NCBI GenBank assembly: GCA_016742175.1
Contig: JACVCH010000008.1
Coordinates: forward strand, 160,742 to 224,741
Length of the DNA: 64,000 bases
Direction of reading: 5' to 3'
Origin: Rhizobiaceae bacterium
GTDB taxonomy: Bacteria > Pseudomonadota > Alphaproteobacteria > Rhizobiales > Rhizobiaceae
The first letter of the stretch is position 1. Each line of letters opens with the position of its first letter. Under the pieces are notes generated by a model. It did not search any database, was not told where the DNA came from, and worked only from the letters and a program-made list of their open reading frames with translations. The translations under genes and the position numbers were made by a program. Shown piece by piece: positions 17,134-26,438 of the stretch.

Positions 17134-17799
17134 ATGTCGATTGCGGAGCGCGGGTTTGTCGTCGAAGGGACCGTCGGGGTACGTCCCGGCAACCGGCGGG
17201 GCTTCGCAAGCCGTGACGTCGTGTGCCGACAGGGCGATCCGATCGGCGAGGTCTACCGGATCGAGCGCGGCGCCATCATGCTCTACCAGATCCTGCGCGA
17301 CGGCCGTCGCCAGGTCGTCGACGTCATCTGCACCGGTGACTTTTTCGGGTTCGGCGACGGCAGCGTCCAGGACTGCTTTGCCGAGACGCTGACCAATTGC
17401 GAGGTCACGGCGTGGCGCTTCGATGACGCGCAAAAGTGTCCCATCTGGCGCGATGCGTTCTCGCGCGCGATGCAGCGCAAGCTCGGCGCCATGCACGACC
17501 ATGTCACGCTTCTTGGCAAGAAGACGGCGCTCGAACGCGTGGCCAGCATGCTAATGCGCTTCGTGCCCGCCTGCAGCGGCCGCCAATGCCCCGGTGCGCC
17601 GCCAGCGGGTTACCGCGAACTGATCCACGACATCCATATGTCGCGCCAGGAGATCGCCGACTATCTCGGCCTGACGCTGGAGACGGTCAGCCGCGCCATC
17701 TCGCAATTGAAGCGTGAGGGGGTGATTGCGGCGCCGAAGCCGAGCCAGATCGTCATCAAGGACCTCTGCCGCTTGTGCCGGCTCGCCGTCCTGCACTGA
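17134..17799 (+). CDS. fixK: Crp/Fnr-family regulator, FixK-like
   Basis: 221 aa. Cyclic-nucleotide-binding fold (GNRRGFASRDVVCRQGDPIGEVYRIERGAI, GDFFGFG) and a C-terminal winged helix with the FNR-type recognition helix ETVSRAISQLKREG (Glu, Ser and Arg that read TTGA). No N-terminal Fe-S cysteine cluster, so it is FixK-like rather than FnrN-like; Cys residues at CSGRQC and CRLCRL lie elsewhere. Probably transcribed under FixJ control and acting on the nearby TTGA-type boxes including the one before the oxidase operon. Confidence 0.88.
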   Translation: MSIAERGFVVEGTVGVRPGNRRGFASRDVVCRQGDPIGEVYRIERGAIMLYQILRDGRRQVVDVICTGDFFGFGDGSVQDCFAETLTNCEVTAWRFDDAQKCPIWRDAFSRAMQRKLGAMHDHVTLLGKKTALERVASMLMRFVPACSGRQCPGAPPAGYRELIHDIHMSRQEIADYLGLTLETVSRAISQLKREGVIAAPKPSQIVIKDLCRLCRLAVLH

Positions 17800-17817
17800 A
17801 TGCGCCCGGCGCTTTTT

Positions 17818-17831
17818 TTGATCCAGCGCAA
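17818..17831. promoter_or_regulatory. Hybrid FNR/NnrR-type box before oxidase operon
   Basis: TTGAT-ccag-CGCAA: a FixK/FNR left half and an NnrR/Dnr-like right half, 71 nt upstream of the first gene of the ccoNOQP transcription unit. Confidence 0.6.
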
Positions 17832-17901
17832 AAAACCACGCACCGAAGCAACTACGAAACACTACGACGGCCGCATCGGAGCGCCGTGCATGGAGAAGTG
17901 A

Positions 17902-18396
17902 ATGCCGACCGTTTCACGGCGAAGCTTGTATCTGGTCGTAACCACGCTCGCTGTGCTGTGGCTGGGACTTCTGTTGGGCGTCTCCTTCATCGCGACGCCG
18001 GTCAAATTCGCGGCGCCGACATTGACATTACCTGTGGCGCTGGACGTCGGCCGGGTGACCTTCGGCCTGTTCTCCAAAATCGAATGGGCAATGGCCCTTC
18101 TCCTGTTGGTCAATGTCGTTGCCGCAAGGCCTTCCAGGACTGTCGTGGGCGCAACCGTGATCACCGGTCTGATCGTTTTCTTCCAGGCGCTCTATCTGTT
18201 GCCCGTGCTCGATGAACGGATCGCGGCGGTCATCGCCGGGTCGCCGCAGCCGGCGAGCGCGCACCATGCGGTCTATGTCTGGCTCGAAGCCGCCAAGGCG
18301 CTGCTGCTGGCGACGATCGCCGTGCTGGCCATCCGTGCGGCGGTCAGACAGCCCGCAAATCCATCAGCTTCCTACCGCAGCCGGGTGACAGCATGA
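17902..18396 (+). CDS. Four-helix membrane protein heading the cbb3 operon
   Basis: 164 aa with about four transmembrane segments (near 9-31, 52-72, 80-100, 120-142) and a short cytoplasmic tail. Weak resemblance to DUF4149/TMEM205-like proteins; I do not recognise a function. Start ATG at 17902 follows GGAGAAG. The stop overlaps the ccoN start by 4 nt (ATGA), so it is translated with the oxidase. A role in oxidase biogenesis or membrane redox adaptation is inference from position only. Confidence 0.8.
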   Translation: MPTVSRRSLYLVVTTLAVLWLGLLLGVSFIATPVKFAAPTLTLPVALDVGRVTFGLFSKIEWAMALLLLVNVVAARPSRTVVGATVITGLIVFFQALYLLPVLDERIAAVIAGSPQPASAHHAVYVWLEAAKALLLATIAVLAIRAAVRQPANPSASYRSRVTA

Positions 18397-20048
18397 ACGC
18401 CACGGACCGCATGATCGGCCGGTTGACCTCGGGCGAGCGCCAGGCGGCGCTCATCCTGTGCGGGCTCACCGCACTTTCCGGCGCTGCCCTCGGCCTTGCC
18501 GGACGCAACGACGTGGTCGGCTGGCACGGCCTCCTGATGCTGCTCTTTGCCGGCGGTTTCGGCTTTCTCCTGATGACGCGCCTCGACATGGCCGAGCCGA
18601 CCGAGGATCGCGGAGCGTCCTATTATGACGATCCGATAAAGGCCGGCATCGTGCTGGCCATGGCCTGGGCCGTGTTCGGCATGTTCATGGGCGTTTGGGT
18701 GGCCGCACAACTCGCCTGGCCCGACCTTCATTTCGACAATGGCTGGTCGACCTTCGGCCGACTGCGCCCGACGCACACGACCGGCGTCATCTTCGGTTTC
18801 GGCGGCAATGCGCTGATCGCCACTTCCTTCCATGTCGTGCAGCGCACCTCTCGGGCGCGGCTCGCCGGCCAGGTCAGCCCCTGGTTCGTGCTTCTTGGCT
18901 ACAACCTGTTCTGCCTTCTCGCCGTCACCGGCTACCTGCTCGGCATCACCCAGTCGAAGGAATATGCCGAGGCCGAATGGTATGCGGACCTTTGGCTGGT
19001 CGTCGTCTGGGTCACCTATTTCGTGCTCTATCTGCGCACCATCGCGCGACGGCGCGAGCCGCACATCTATGTGGCCAACTGGTATTTCATGGCCTTCATC
19101 GTGGTCGTCGCCATCCTCCACATCGTCAACAATTTGGCGCTGCCGATCTCGTGGGGTCACGCCAAGAGCTACACGATCTGGCCAGGCGTGCAGGATGCGA
19201 TGGTGCAATGGTGGTACGGCCACAACGCGGTCGCCTTCTTTCTGACGGCCGGCTTCCTCGGCATGCTCTATTACTACCTGCCGGTGCGCGCGCAGCGGCC
19301 GATCTTCTCCTACCGGCTGTCGATCCTGAGCTTCTGGGGCATCACCTTCTTCTACATGTGGGCGGGGTCGCACCACCTGCATTACACCGCCCTGCCGCAC
19401 TGGGTGCAGACGCTCGGCATGACCTTCTCGGTGATGCTGCTGGTGCCATCCTGGGCGTCCGCCGGCAACGCGCTCCTCACGCTCAACGGCGCCTGGCACC
19501 GCGTCCGCGACGACGCCACGCTGCGCTTCATGATGGCGGCGGCGGTGTTTTACGGCCTGTCGACCTTCGAGGGCTCGTTCCTCGCCATACGGCCCGTCAA
19601 CGCGCTCAGCCATTACACCGACTGGACCGTCGGCCATGTCCATGCCGGCGCGCTCGGCTGGGTGGCGCTAATCACCTTCGGCTCGCTCTACACGCTCGTG
19701 CCGACGCTGTGGAAGCGCGAGCGCATGTATTCGGCCGCGCTGGTCGAGGTCCATTTCTGGCTGTCGATCGCCGGCACCCTGATCTACGTCTTTGCGATGT
19801 GGAATTCGGGCATCATCCAGGGACTGATGTGGCGGACCTACACGGAAGACGGCGCGCTCGCCTATTCCTTCGTCGATTCGCTCGTCGCCATGTATCCCTA
19901 CTACATCGCCCGGGCCTTCGGCGGGCTCCTCTTCCTGATCGGCGCGGTGGTCGGCTGCTACAACATGTGGATGACGGTGCGCGCCGTGCCGCAGGCGACG
20001 TCCCGCACGGGCGACCAGCCCGTTGCCGCCGCAGTTCCCGGAGAATGA
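18393..20048 (+). CDS. ccoN: cbb3-type cytochrome c oxidase subunit I
   Basis: 551 aa catalytic subunit with 12-14 membrane helices. It holds the low-spin haem b and the haem b3-CuB site that reduces O2 to water with high affinity. Histidine-containing motifs are present: RPTHTTGVIFGFGGNA, WWYGHNAVAFFLTAGF (CuB/haem region), AGSHHLHYTALP, and NYTDWT-like HYTDWTVGHVHAGALGWVAL. Overlaps the preceding membrane-protein gene by 4 nt and ccoO follows after 3 nt. Terminal oxidase for microaerobic growth. Confidence 0.96.
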   Translation: MNATDRMIGRLTSGERQAALILCGLTALSGAALGLAGRNDVVGWHGLLMLLFAGGFGFLLMTRLDMAEPTEDRGASYYDDPIKAGIVLAMAWAVFGMFMGVWVAAQLAWPDLHFDNGWSTFGRLRPTHTTGVIFGFGGNALIATSFHVVQRTSRARLAGQVSPWFVLLGYNLFCLLAVTGYLLGITQSKEYAEAEWYADLWLVVVWVTYFVLYLRTIARRREPHIYVANWYFMAFIVVVAILHIVNNLALPISWGHAKSYTIWPGVQDAMVQWWYGHNAVAFFLTAGFLGMLYYYLPVRAQRPIFSYRLSILSFWGITFFYMWAGSHHLHYTALPHWVQTLGMTFSVMLLVPSWASAGNALLTLNGAWHRVRDDATLRFMMAAAVFYGLSTFEGSFLAIRPVNALSHYTDWTVGHVHAGALGWVALITFGSLYTLVPTLWKRERMYSAALVEVHFWLSIAGTLIYVFAMWNSGIIQGLMWRTYTEDGALAYSFVDSLVAMYPYYIARAFGGLLFLIGAVVGCYNMWMTVRAVPQATSRTGDQPVAAAVPGE

Positions 20049-20051
20049 CGA

Positions 20052-20804
20052 ATGCCTGAGTTCTTCCACCGCAAGCTGGAGCGCTCCGCGATCGGCTTCG
20101 TCCTCGCCATCATCGCGGCGGCGAGCGTCGGCGGCATCGTCGAGATCGCGCCGCTCTTCACGATCGACGAGACGGTCGAGGAGGCGCCCGACATGCGGGT
20201 CTATACGCCGCTCGAACTTTCCGGCCGCAACATCTATGTCCGCGAGGGCTGCTATGCCTGCCACAGCCAGATGATCCGCACGCTGCGCGACGAGGTCGAG
20301 CGCTACGGGCCCTATTCTCTGGCCGTGGAGTCCCAATATGACCGCCCCATGCTGTGGGGCTCGAAGCGGACCGGGCCGGACCTGGCCCGCGTCGGCGGGA
20401 AATATTCCGACTTTTGGCACGTCGCCCATCTGATCAACCCGCGTGACGTCGTGCCCGAATCCAACATGCCTGCCTATGCGTTCCTGGCGCGCAACCGGCT
20501 GCGCACGGACGATCTTTCCGGCCATCTGCGCGCACAGCGGGCGCTGGGCGTTCCCTATACCGACGAGATGATCGAGAACGCAGGCCGCGACGCCTATGGC
20601 CAGGCCGCGCCCGACAGCGCGGCCGCGCCGGGCGTCACCGAGCGCTACGGCCCGGCAACGACGGTCAGCGCCTTCGACGGCGTGGCGACACAACTCACAG
20701 AGATGGATGCGCTGGTCGCCTATCTTCAGGTGCTCGGCCGCCTGACCGACGCCGCCTATCGCGACACGGCCGCGCCCGAAGAGGCGCCGGACCCGGCGGA
20801 GTAG
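20052..20804 (+). CDS. ccoO: cbb3-type cytochrome c oxidase monohaem subunit
   Basis: 250 aa. One N-terminal transmembrane anchor (about 12-35) then a periplasmic cytochrome c domain with the single CxxCH motif (EGCYACHSQM) and family landmarks SKRTGPDLARVGGKYSDFWH, INPRDVVPESNMPAY. Passes electrons from CcoP to CcoN. The C-terminus is longer than in some homologues, with an acidic, Ala/Pro-rich tail. Operon member. Confidence 0.95.
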   Translation: MPEFFHRKLERSAIGFVLAIIAAASVGGIVEIAPLFTIDETVEEAPDMRVYTPLELSGRNIYVREGCYACHSQMIRTLRDEVERYGPYSLAVESQYDRPMLWGSKRTGPDLARVGGKYSDFWHVAHLINPRDVVPESNMPAYAFLARNRLRTDDLSGHLRAQRALGVPYTDEMIENAGRDAYGQAAPDSAAAPGVTERYGPATTVSAFDGVATQLTEMDALVAYLQVLGRLTDAAYRDTAAPEEAPDPAE

Positions 20805-20810
20805 GCGGCC

Positions 20811-20984
20811 ATGTTCGATATCAGCCACGAGACGCTCGTCGCCTTTTCCAAGAGCTGGGGCCTGTTCTACCTGATGGGCTTCTTCCTCTGCGTCGTCGTC
20901 TACGCCTTCTGGCCGTCCAACCGAAAACGCTTTGACCGCGCCAAGACCAGCATCCTCGAGCGGGACGACAAGCCATGGCAGTGA
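20811..20984 (+). CDS. ccoQ: cbb3-type oxidase small subunit CcoQ
   Basis: 57 aa with one membrane helix (FYLMGFFLCVVVYAFWPSN) and a basic C-terminal tail (KRFDRAKTSILERDD), the CcoQ pattern. Stabilises the oxidase. Begins 6 nt after the ccoO stop and overlaps ccoP by 10 nt. Confidence 0.93.
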   Translation: MFDISHETLVAFSKSWGLFYLMGFFLCVVVYAFWPSNRKRFDRAKTSILERDDKPWQ

Positions 20985-21856
20985 ACGAACGCGACCCCGT
21001 CACAGGGCGGGAGACGACCGGCCACGAATGGAACGGCATCAAGGAGCTCGACACGCCCGTCCCGCGCGGCGTGCTGATGTTTCTGATCCTGACCCATATC
21101 TGGGCGATCGCCTGGTGGTTTTTCGTCCCTGCCTGGCCGATCGGCACGACCTACACTAAAGGCTTGCTCGGCGTCGACCAGCAGACGACCGTCGAGGCAC
21201 GCATCATCGAGGGCCAATCCGAGCGCGCGCCCTGGGCCGACCGCGTCGCCAGCGAACCCTATGACTCAATCCTCGCCGACGAAGGACTGATGCAGACGGT
21301 TCGCAGCGCCGGCGACCAGCTCTTCGGCGACAATTGCGCCGCCTGCCATGGACGCGATGCGCGTGGCAGGGCCGGCTATCCGGACCTGACCGATGACGAC
21401 TGGCTGTGGGGCGGCGAACCGGAGACGATCGAGCAGACGTTACGGCTCGGCATCAACGCCGCGCATCCGGAAAGTCGCATCGCGCAGATGCCTGCCTTCG
21501 GCCGTGATCAGATGCTCGAGCGCACCCAGGTCCGGGATGTCGCCGCCTATGTGTTTGCTCTCAGCAACCCGGACTATTCGACCGAGGAAACCATCGACCG
21601 GATCGAGGCCGGTCGCGAGGTCTTCGCCACGAGTTGCGCCGCCTGCCATGGCGACAATGCCGAGGGCATGGCCGAGATCGGTGCCCCCAACCTTGCCGAT
21701 GATCGCTGGGTCTATGGCGGCGACATGGAGACGATCATTGCGTCCGTCCACGGCGGTCGGCAGGGCCACATGCCGACCTGGGACGAGCGGATGACGGACG
21801 CCGAGATCCGCACACTGTCGCTCTACGTTCACGATCTGGCGGCGAGGCAGCCATGA
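20975..21856 (+). CDS. ccoP: cbb3-type cytochrome c oxidase dihaem subunit
   Basis: 293 aa. N-terminal cytoplasmic segment with HEWNGIKELDTPVPRG, one transmembrane helix (about 28-52), then two cytochrome c domains each with CAACH (about residues 121-125 and 220-224). Met axial-ligand candidates are in RIAQMPAFG and GHMPTW. It receives electrons from soluble cytochromes or cupredoxins. Overlaps ccoQ and, by 4 nt, the next small gene. Confidence 0.95.
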   Translation: MAVNERDPVTGRETTGHEWNGIKELDTPVPRGVLMFLILTHIWAIAWWFFVPAWPIGTTYTKGLLGVDQQTTVEARIIEGQSERAPWADRVASEPYDSILADEGLMQTVRSAGDQLFGDNCAACHGRDARGRAGYPDLTDDDWLWGGEPETIEQTLRLGINAAHPESRIAQMPAFGRDQMLERTQVRDVAAYVFALSNPDYSTEETIDRIEAGREVFATSCAACHGDNAEGMAEIGAPNLADDRWVYGGDMETIIASVHGGRQGHMPTWDERMTDAEIRTLSLYVHDLAARQP

Positions 21857-22041
21857 AGGCATCCTCGCCTATCCGAACGCGATGGCTCGTCTGGACGCTG
21901 ATCCCGGCCGCTTTCATCGTCTTTGCCGCCGCCAATATCCACCTCGTCTATGTCGCCGTGACCTCGCAGCCCGATTGCGTGCCGCATCTGAAGGAAGCGG
22001 GCGCGGGCGAGGCTTTTCGCGCCGCCAAGTCCGCCTGTTGA
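21853..22041 (+). CDS. Small single-helix membrane protein in cco operon
   Basis: 62 aa. One membrane helix (about 11-33) followed by a short, probably periplasmic tail containing ANIHLVYVAVTSQPDC and a C-terminal Cys. Overlaps ccoP by 4 nt (ATGA), which argues that it is real. It occupies the slot where ccoG/ccoH are usually found. The tail cysteines could bind copper or haem, but I do not recognise the family and assign no function. Confidence 0.7.
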   Translation: MKASSPIRTRWLVWTLIPAAFIVFAAANIHLVYVAVTSQPDCVPHLKEAGAGEAFRAAKSAC

Positions 22042-22052
22042 AGGATGTCGCA

Positions 22053-22871
22053 ATGACCGAAACCGACCGTTCCTACGGGCTCTTGAGCGAGACCTCCGGC
22101 ATCGGCGAGACGCGTGATCCGCGTCTGCAACGCAACCTGCCGGTCTTTGAGGGATTTCGCTGGCTGCGCGCCGGTTGGCGCGATCTTTGGACGTCACCGA
22201 TGCCGAGCCTTGCCTATGGCGTCGGCGTCTTCCTGCTCTCGGTCGCCTTCATCTGGACGCTCGTCGCCTTCGGCCGCGACTACATCCTGCTGCCTGCGCT
22301 CGGCGGCTTCCTGATCGTCGCGCCCTTCCTTGCGGTCGGGCTCTACGAGAAGAGCCGCGCCATCGAGGAGGGCCGGCGCGTCACGCTCGCGAACATGCTG
22401 CGCATCCGCCCGGCGGCAGGCGCGCACATCTTCTTCGCCGGCCTCCTCATCATGCTCCTGGTGCTCCTGTGGAACCGGGCGGCCGTCCTGATCTGGGCGC
22501 TGTTCTTCGGCGTGACCGCGTTTCCCGGCCTCGACAACATCCTCGGCCTCCTCTTCGGCACCGCCTATGGCTGGACGATGGTGCTGGTCGGCTCGGCCAT
22601 CGGTGGCCTCTTCGCCGCTTTCGCCTTCGCGATCAGCGTGTTTTCGGTGCCGATGATGCTCGATCGCAAGATCGACGCGCCGACGGCCATGGGCGTCAGC
22701 ATGAAGCTGGTCTGGAACAATCTTGTCCCCATGATCGCCTGGGGCGCGATGGTCATGGTGCTGTTCGCCCTTTGCGTGGCGACCGGCCTGCTCGGCATGA
22801 TCGTGATTTTTCCGCTGCTCGGCCATGCGACCTGGCACGCCTACCGCGCCATCGCTGTTACGGAGGCGTGA
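22053..22871 (+). CDS. DUF2189 multi-spanning membrane protein
   Basis: 272 aa with about six transmembrane helices. Family landmarks: [22 protein letters not shown] at the start of the membrane domain, [28 protein letters not shown] and [22 protein letters not shown]. This is the DUF2189 (PF09955) family, often found near cytochrome oxidase genes; function unknown. ATG 22053 is preferred over an in-frame upstream opening that overlaps the 62-aa gene. Followed after 4 nt by ccoI. Confidence 0.85.
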   Translation: MTETDRSYGLLSETSGIGETRDPRLQRNLPVFEGFRWLRAGWRDLWTSPMPSLAYGVGVFLLSVAFIWTLVAFGRDYILLPALGGFLIVAPFLAVGLYEKSRAIEEGRRVTLANMLRIRPAAGAHIFFAGLLIMLLVLLWNRAAVLIWALFFGVTAFPGLDNILGLLFGTAYGWTMVLVGSAIGGLFAAFAFAISVFSVPMMLDRKIDAPTAMGVSMKLVWNNLVPMIAWGAMVMVLFALCVATGLLGMIVIFPLLGHATWHAYRAIAVTEA

Positions 22872-22875
22872 CGCG

Positions 22876-25110
22876 ATGAGTTGCTGCGCAACCGGCACGG
22901 AGGGCGCGTTGATGCTGGCGTCCGGCGCATCCGTCGCGCCGGAGGAGATCCGGCTTGCCAGCCGCGCGCTTGGTGACGGGCTTCTGCAGACCGACATCGC
23001 GGTGCCGGCAGCCCATTGCGGCGCCTGCATCCTTGCCGTCGAGAACGCGTTGTCGGGCCTGCCGGGCGTAGCGAGTGCGCGTCTCAACCTGACCGCACGC
23101 CGCGCCGCCGTGAAGTGGCGCGGAGACGGCGCCGTACCGTCGATGATCGAGGCGCTGCGCAGCGCCGGCTACGAGGCGAGCCTTGCCGATCCGTTCGACG
23201 ATGCCGGCGATGACGAGATGGGTCGGCTGCTCCGCGCGACGGCCGTCGCCGGCTTCGCCGCGATGAACATCATGCTGCTCTCGGTCTCTGTCTGGTCCGG
23301 CGCCGATGCCGGGACGCGCGATGCCTTCCACCTCGTCTCAGCCGCACTCGCGCTGCCGACCGTCGCCTATTCGGGCCGCATCTTCTTCGCTTCCGCCTGG
23401 GGTGCGCTCAAGGCGGGGCGCACGAACATGGACGTGCCGATCAGCGTCGGCATCCTGCTCGCCTTCGGTCTCAGCACCTATGACGCTTTGACCGGCGGGC
23501 ATCACGCCTATTTCGACGCGGTGACGTCGCTCCTCTTCTTCCTCCTTGCCGGGCGCACGCTCGACCACGCCATGCGCGGCCGCGCGCGCGAGGCGGTGCG
23601 CGCCCTCGCCCGCATGATGCCGCGCGGCGTCACCGTCATTGGCGCTGACGGGGGTCGCGACTATCGCGAAGCGCAGACCCTCGCGGAGGGAGAAACGGTG
23701 TTTGTCGCGCCGGGCGATCGCGTCCCGATAGACGGGACGGTGCTCGAAGGGCAGGGGTTACTCGACCTCTCCGTCGTGACCGGCGAGACAGCCCCCGAAC
23801 CCGTCGCGCCGGGGTCGGCGGTGCTGTCGGGCGCGCTCAATCTCGACGCGCCGCTTCTCCTGCGCGTCGACCGGCGACCGCAGGACTCGTTCCTCGCCGA
23901 CATGGTGCGCCTGATGGAGGCGGCCGAGGGCGGGCGCGCTCGCTACCGTCGCATCGCCGACCGCGCCGCCGCGCTCTATTCGCCGGTCGTCCATCTCGTC
24001 GCGCTGGCGACATTCGCCGGATGGCTGGCCGCCACGGGCGACGTCCACCGTTCGCTGACGATCGCCATCGCGGTGCTCATTATCACCTGCCCCTGCGCGC
24101 TGGGCCTCGCCGTTCCGATGGTGCAGGCGGTCGCCGCACGCCGCCTGTTCGCGATGGGCGTGACGCTGAAGGACGGCGCGGCGCTCGAACGGCTGGCCGA
24201 GATCGATCATGCGGCCTTCGACAAGACCGGCACGCTGACCACCGGCCGCATGCGCGTCGCGACACATACGCTGTCACCACGTGACCTCGATCTCGCGGCA
24301 GCTCTGGCGAACGCCTCGCGCCATCCTGTCGCGCAAGCCATCGCCGCGCTCCGGCCGGAGGCTGAGGCCGTGTTCACGGACATCCGCGAAATCCCCGGCT
24401 TCGGCATCGAAGGGCGGCTCGACGTTCGGCTCTGCCGGCTCGGCCGCGCGTCATGGGCCGCACCGAAGACGGCAGGCGGGGGGACAGTCCTTTCCGTCGA
24501 TGGCGAAGCGCGGGGATCCTTCGATGTGACGGACACGCTGCGCCCCCAGGCCCGCAACGCGGTCGACGCGCTTCGCGGCCTCGGTATCGACGCCGAGATC
24601 GTTTCCGGTGATGCGAGGGAGGAGGTCGCACGGGTCGCGGGACTCGCCGGGATCGACCGCCATGCGGGCTCAATGCTGCCGGCGCAAAAGGTCGCGCGGC
24701 TCGACGCATTGCGCGCTGCGGGCGCCCGCGTGCTGATGGTCGGCGACGGGCTCAATGACGCTCCCGCGTTGGGCGCCGCGCATGTCTCGATGGCGCCGTC
24801 CTCGGCAGCCGACATCGGCCGCAACGCCGCCGACCTCGTGTTCATGGGGTCCAGCCTTACCCCTGTTCCCGCCGCTGTCGGCGTTGCCCGCAAGGCCATG
24901 CGCCTGGTGCGCCAGAACATCGCGCTTTCCATCGCCTACAACGCGCTCGCTCTGCCGCTGGCGATCGCCGGCTATGTGACACCGCTGATCGCCGCGATCG
25001 CCATGTCGACCTCGTCGATCCTCGTCGTCGCCAACGCGCTGCGCCTGTCGGCGCCGGGACAGGAAATGGGCGGGGAGCGCGCGCGTCATCTGCGCCCGGT
25101 GGAGACATGA
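22876..25110 (+). CDS. ccoI: Copper-transporting P1B-ATPase CcoI/FixI
   Basis: 744 aa. Delivers copper across the membrane for cbb3 assembly. N-terminal cysteine pair MSCCATG, an HMA domain with [13 protein letters not shown] (about 48-110), transmembrane CPC motif in [19 protein letters not shown] phosphorylation site, the P1B HP dipeptide in [10 protein letters not shown], and [16 protein letters not shown]. Start MSCC at 22876 directly follows the DUF2189 stop; an earlier in-frame start would lie inside that gene. Overlaps ccoS by 4 nt. Confidence 0.94.
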   Translation: MSCCATGTEGALMLASGASVAPEEIRLASRALGDGLLQTDIAVPAAHCGACILAVENALSGLPGVASARLNLTARRAAVKWRGDGAVPSMIEALRSAGYEASLADPFDDAGDDEMGRLLRATAVAGFAAMNIMLLSVSVWSGADAGTRDAFHLVSAALALPTVAYSGRIFFASAWGALKAGRTNMDVPISVGILLAFGLSTYDALTGGHHAYFDAVTSLLFFLLAGRTLDHAMRGRAREAVRALARMMPRGVTVIGADGGRDYREAQTLAEGETVFVAPGDRVPIDGTVLEGQGLLDLSVVTGETAPEPVAPGSAVLSGALNLDAPLLLRVDRRPQDSFLADMVRLMEAAEGGRARYRRIADRAAALYSPVVHLVALATFAGWLAATGDVHRSLTIAIAVLIITCPCALGLAVPMVQAVAARRLFAMGVTLKDGAALERLAEIDHAAFDKTGTLTTGRMRVATHTLSPRDLDLAAALANASRHPVAQAIAALRPEAEAVFTDIREIPGFGIEGRLDVRLCRLGRASWAAPKTAGGGTVLSVDGEARGSFDVTDTLRPQARNAVDALRGLGIDAEIVSGDAREEVARVAGLAGIDRHAGSMLPAQKVARLDALRAAGARVLMVGDGLNDAPALGAAHVSMAPSSAADIGRNAADLVFMGSSLTPVPAAVGVARKAMRLVRQNIALSIAYNALALPLAIAGYVTPLIAAIAMSTSSILVVANALRLSAPGQEMGGERARHLRPVET

Positions 25111-25295
25111 TGAGCGGTCTCCTCGTCTGGCTGGTTCCCGTCGCGCTCGGCATGGGCCTTGCCGGCCTCTGCGCCTTCTTTTGGTCGATGAAGAACGGCC
25201 AGCTCGAGGACCTGGACGGCGCCGGTGAGCGCGTGCTTCATCAGCCGGTCGATGCGCCGTTGCCTTCGGAACGCCCGACCGGGCACCGGCATTGA
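25107..25295 (+). CDS. ccoS: cbb3 oxidase assembly protein CcoS/FixS
   Basis: 62 aa single-helix protein with the CcoS landmarks [36 protein letters not shown]. Required in related species for cofactor insertion into CcoN. Overlaps ccoI by 4 nt. Last recognised member of the oxidase operon. Confidence 0.93.
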   Translation: MMSGLLVWLVPVALGMGLAGLCAFFWSMKNGQLEDLDGAGERVLHQPVDAPLPSERPTGHRH

Positions 25296-25315
25296 TGCCG
25301 AGAGGAGACGACCCA

Positions 25316-25453
25316 ATGACCCGCACCGCCGACAGAGGTTTCGACTGGATCGCCGCTCTTGCCTATATCTCCGGCGTAGCAGTGATGGTACCGAGCCTTG
25401 CCGCCCTCGCCGTCACTCTTCTTGCCGTGGTCGGTTTCCCATTCTGGTCGTGA
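25316..25453 (+). CDS. Possible 45-aa single-helix membrane peptide
   Basis: ATG at 25316 with an AGAGGAGA ribosome-binding sequence 6-8 nt upstream, ending TGA at 25453. The product is a short basic N-terminus (MTRTADRGFDW) plus one long hydrophobic helix ending GFPFWS. It lies 20 nt after ccoS in the same direction. Small helical subunits are common in terminal oxidases, so it may be an accessory peptide; unrecognised otherwise. Confidence 0.5.
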   Translation: MTRTADRGFDWIAALAYISGVAVMVPSLAALAVTLLAVVGFPFWS

Positions 25454-25497
25454 ATTGGCGTCGGGCCAACGACGCGATCAATCTTGCGAAGTACAGG

Positions 25498-25519
25498 TTA
25501 TCTGACTAAAGTCAGATAA
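25498..25519. promoter_or_regulatory. Operator palindrome touching the MarR-GNAT start codon
   Basis: TTATCTGAC-taaa-GTCAGATAA, perfect 9-bp arms. Its last base is the A of the start codon at 25519, so a bound repressor would mask the translation start and any core promoter. Likely autoregulation by the MarR domain encoded next (inference). Confidence 0.65.
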
Positions 25520-26427
25520 TGTTGACCCAAGAGCAGCGATTCAGGCGCTTCGCCCGCGCCGTCACCACCGAATTGGGCGCGCTTGAGGAATCGTTTCTCG
25601 GGCGGGGCAGGAGCCTCGGCGCGGCGCGCGTCCTGAACGCGGTTGGACGCGGCATCACCGATGTGGCATCCATCCGGGCCTATCTCGATCTCGATTCGGG
25701 TCTCATGAGCCGGCTGCTGCGAAGCCTGGAGACCGAAGGCCTGATCCTTACCTCCGCCGATCCGGGCGATGCGCGACGTCGGCTTGTCGCGCTGAGCGAG
25801 GCGGGCGCGCGTGAGTTCCAAGCCTACGAAGACCTTTCGGATGCGCGTGCGCGCAATTTTCTTGTCCGGTCCGGCCGTATCGACAAATTGCTCGGCGCGA
25901 TCGACCTCGTCGCCACCGCACTGATCGGGGAGCGTATCGACATCCGCGAGGTTGATCCGCGCAACGCCGCCGCACGCGCCTGTCTCGAGCACTACTATCG
26001 CGAGCTCGACGACAGGTTTGAAGACGGCTTCGACGTCTCCTTGTCGCGCGATCCCGACGTCGCAAAGATGGCGCCGCCGCGTGGCGCCTTTCTTGTCGCC
26101 ATGTCGGACACACTGCCGATCGGCTGCGTGGCGCTGAGCGGAGATGGAACGGGCAGGGCAGAGGTGAAGAGGCTGTGGGTCGACCGGTCTGCGCGGGGCT
26201 TCGGTTTCGGACGCCTCCTCATGTCGGCGGTCGAGGCGACCGCGCGCCAGCGCGGCATCTTCCTCCTGCGGCTCGACACCAACCGCGCCTTGCCGGAAGC
26301 GGTGGCGTTCTACCGGCGGGCAGGCTGGCGGGAGATCGAACGCTTCAACGACGACCCCTATGCCCATTTCTTCTTCGAGAAGAAGGTCTCCGATCACCTC
26401 GGTTCCATGTCCACGACCACTGAATAG
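25519..26427 (+). CDS. MarR-GNAT fusion regulator/acetyltransferase
   Basis: 302 aa. N-terminal MarR winged helix (about 1-140: LGAARVLNAVGRGITDVASIRAYLDLDSGLMSRLLRSLETEGL, with the wing RRRLVALSEAG) fused to a C-terminal GNAT N-acetyltransferase (about 150-295: VKRLWVDRSARGFGFGRLLMSAVEATA holds the acetyl-CoA loop). Such fusions are found across proteobacteria; substrates are mostly unknown. It starts inside a perfect palindrome and is followed closely by GST and cupin genes in one operon. Confidence 0.88.
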   Translation: MLTQEQRFRRFARAVTTELGALEESFLGRGRSLGAARVLNAVGRGITDVASIRAYLDLDSGLMSRLLRSLETEGLILTSADPGDARRRLVALSEAGAREFQAYEDLSDARARNFLVRSGRIDKLLGAIDLVATALIGERIDIREVDPRNAAARACLEHYYRELDDRFEDGFDVSLSRDPDVAKMAPPRGAFLVAMSDTLPIGCVALSGDGTGRAEVKRLWVDRSARGFGFGRLLMSAVEATARQRGIFLLRLDTNRALPEAVAFYRRAGWREIERFNDDPYAHFFFEKKVSDHLGSMSTTTE

Positions 26428-26438
26428 GACTATCGAGC

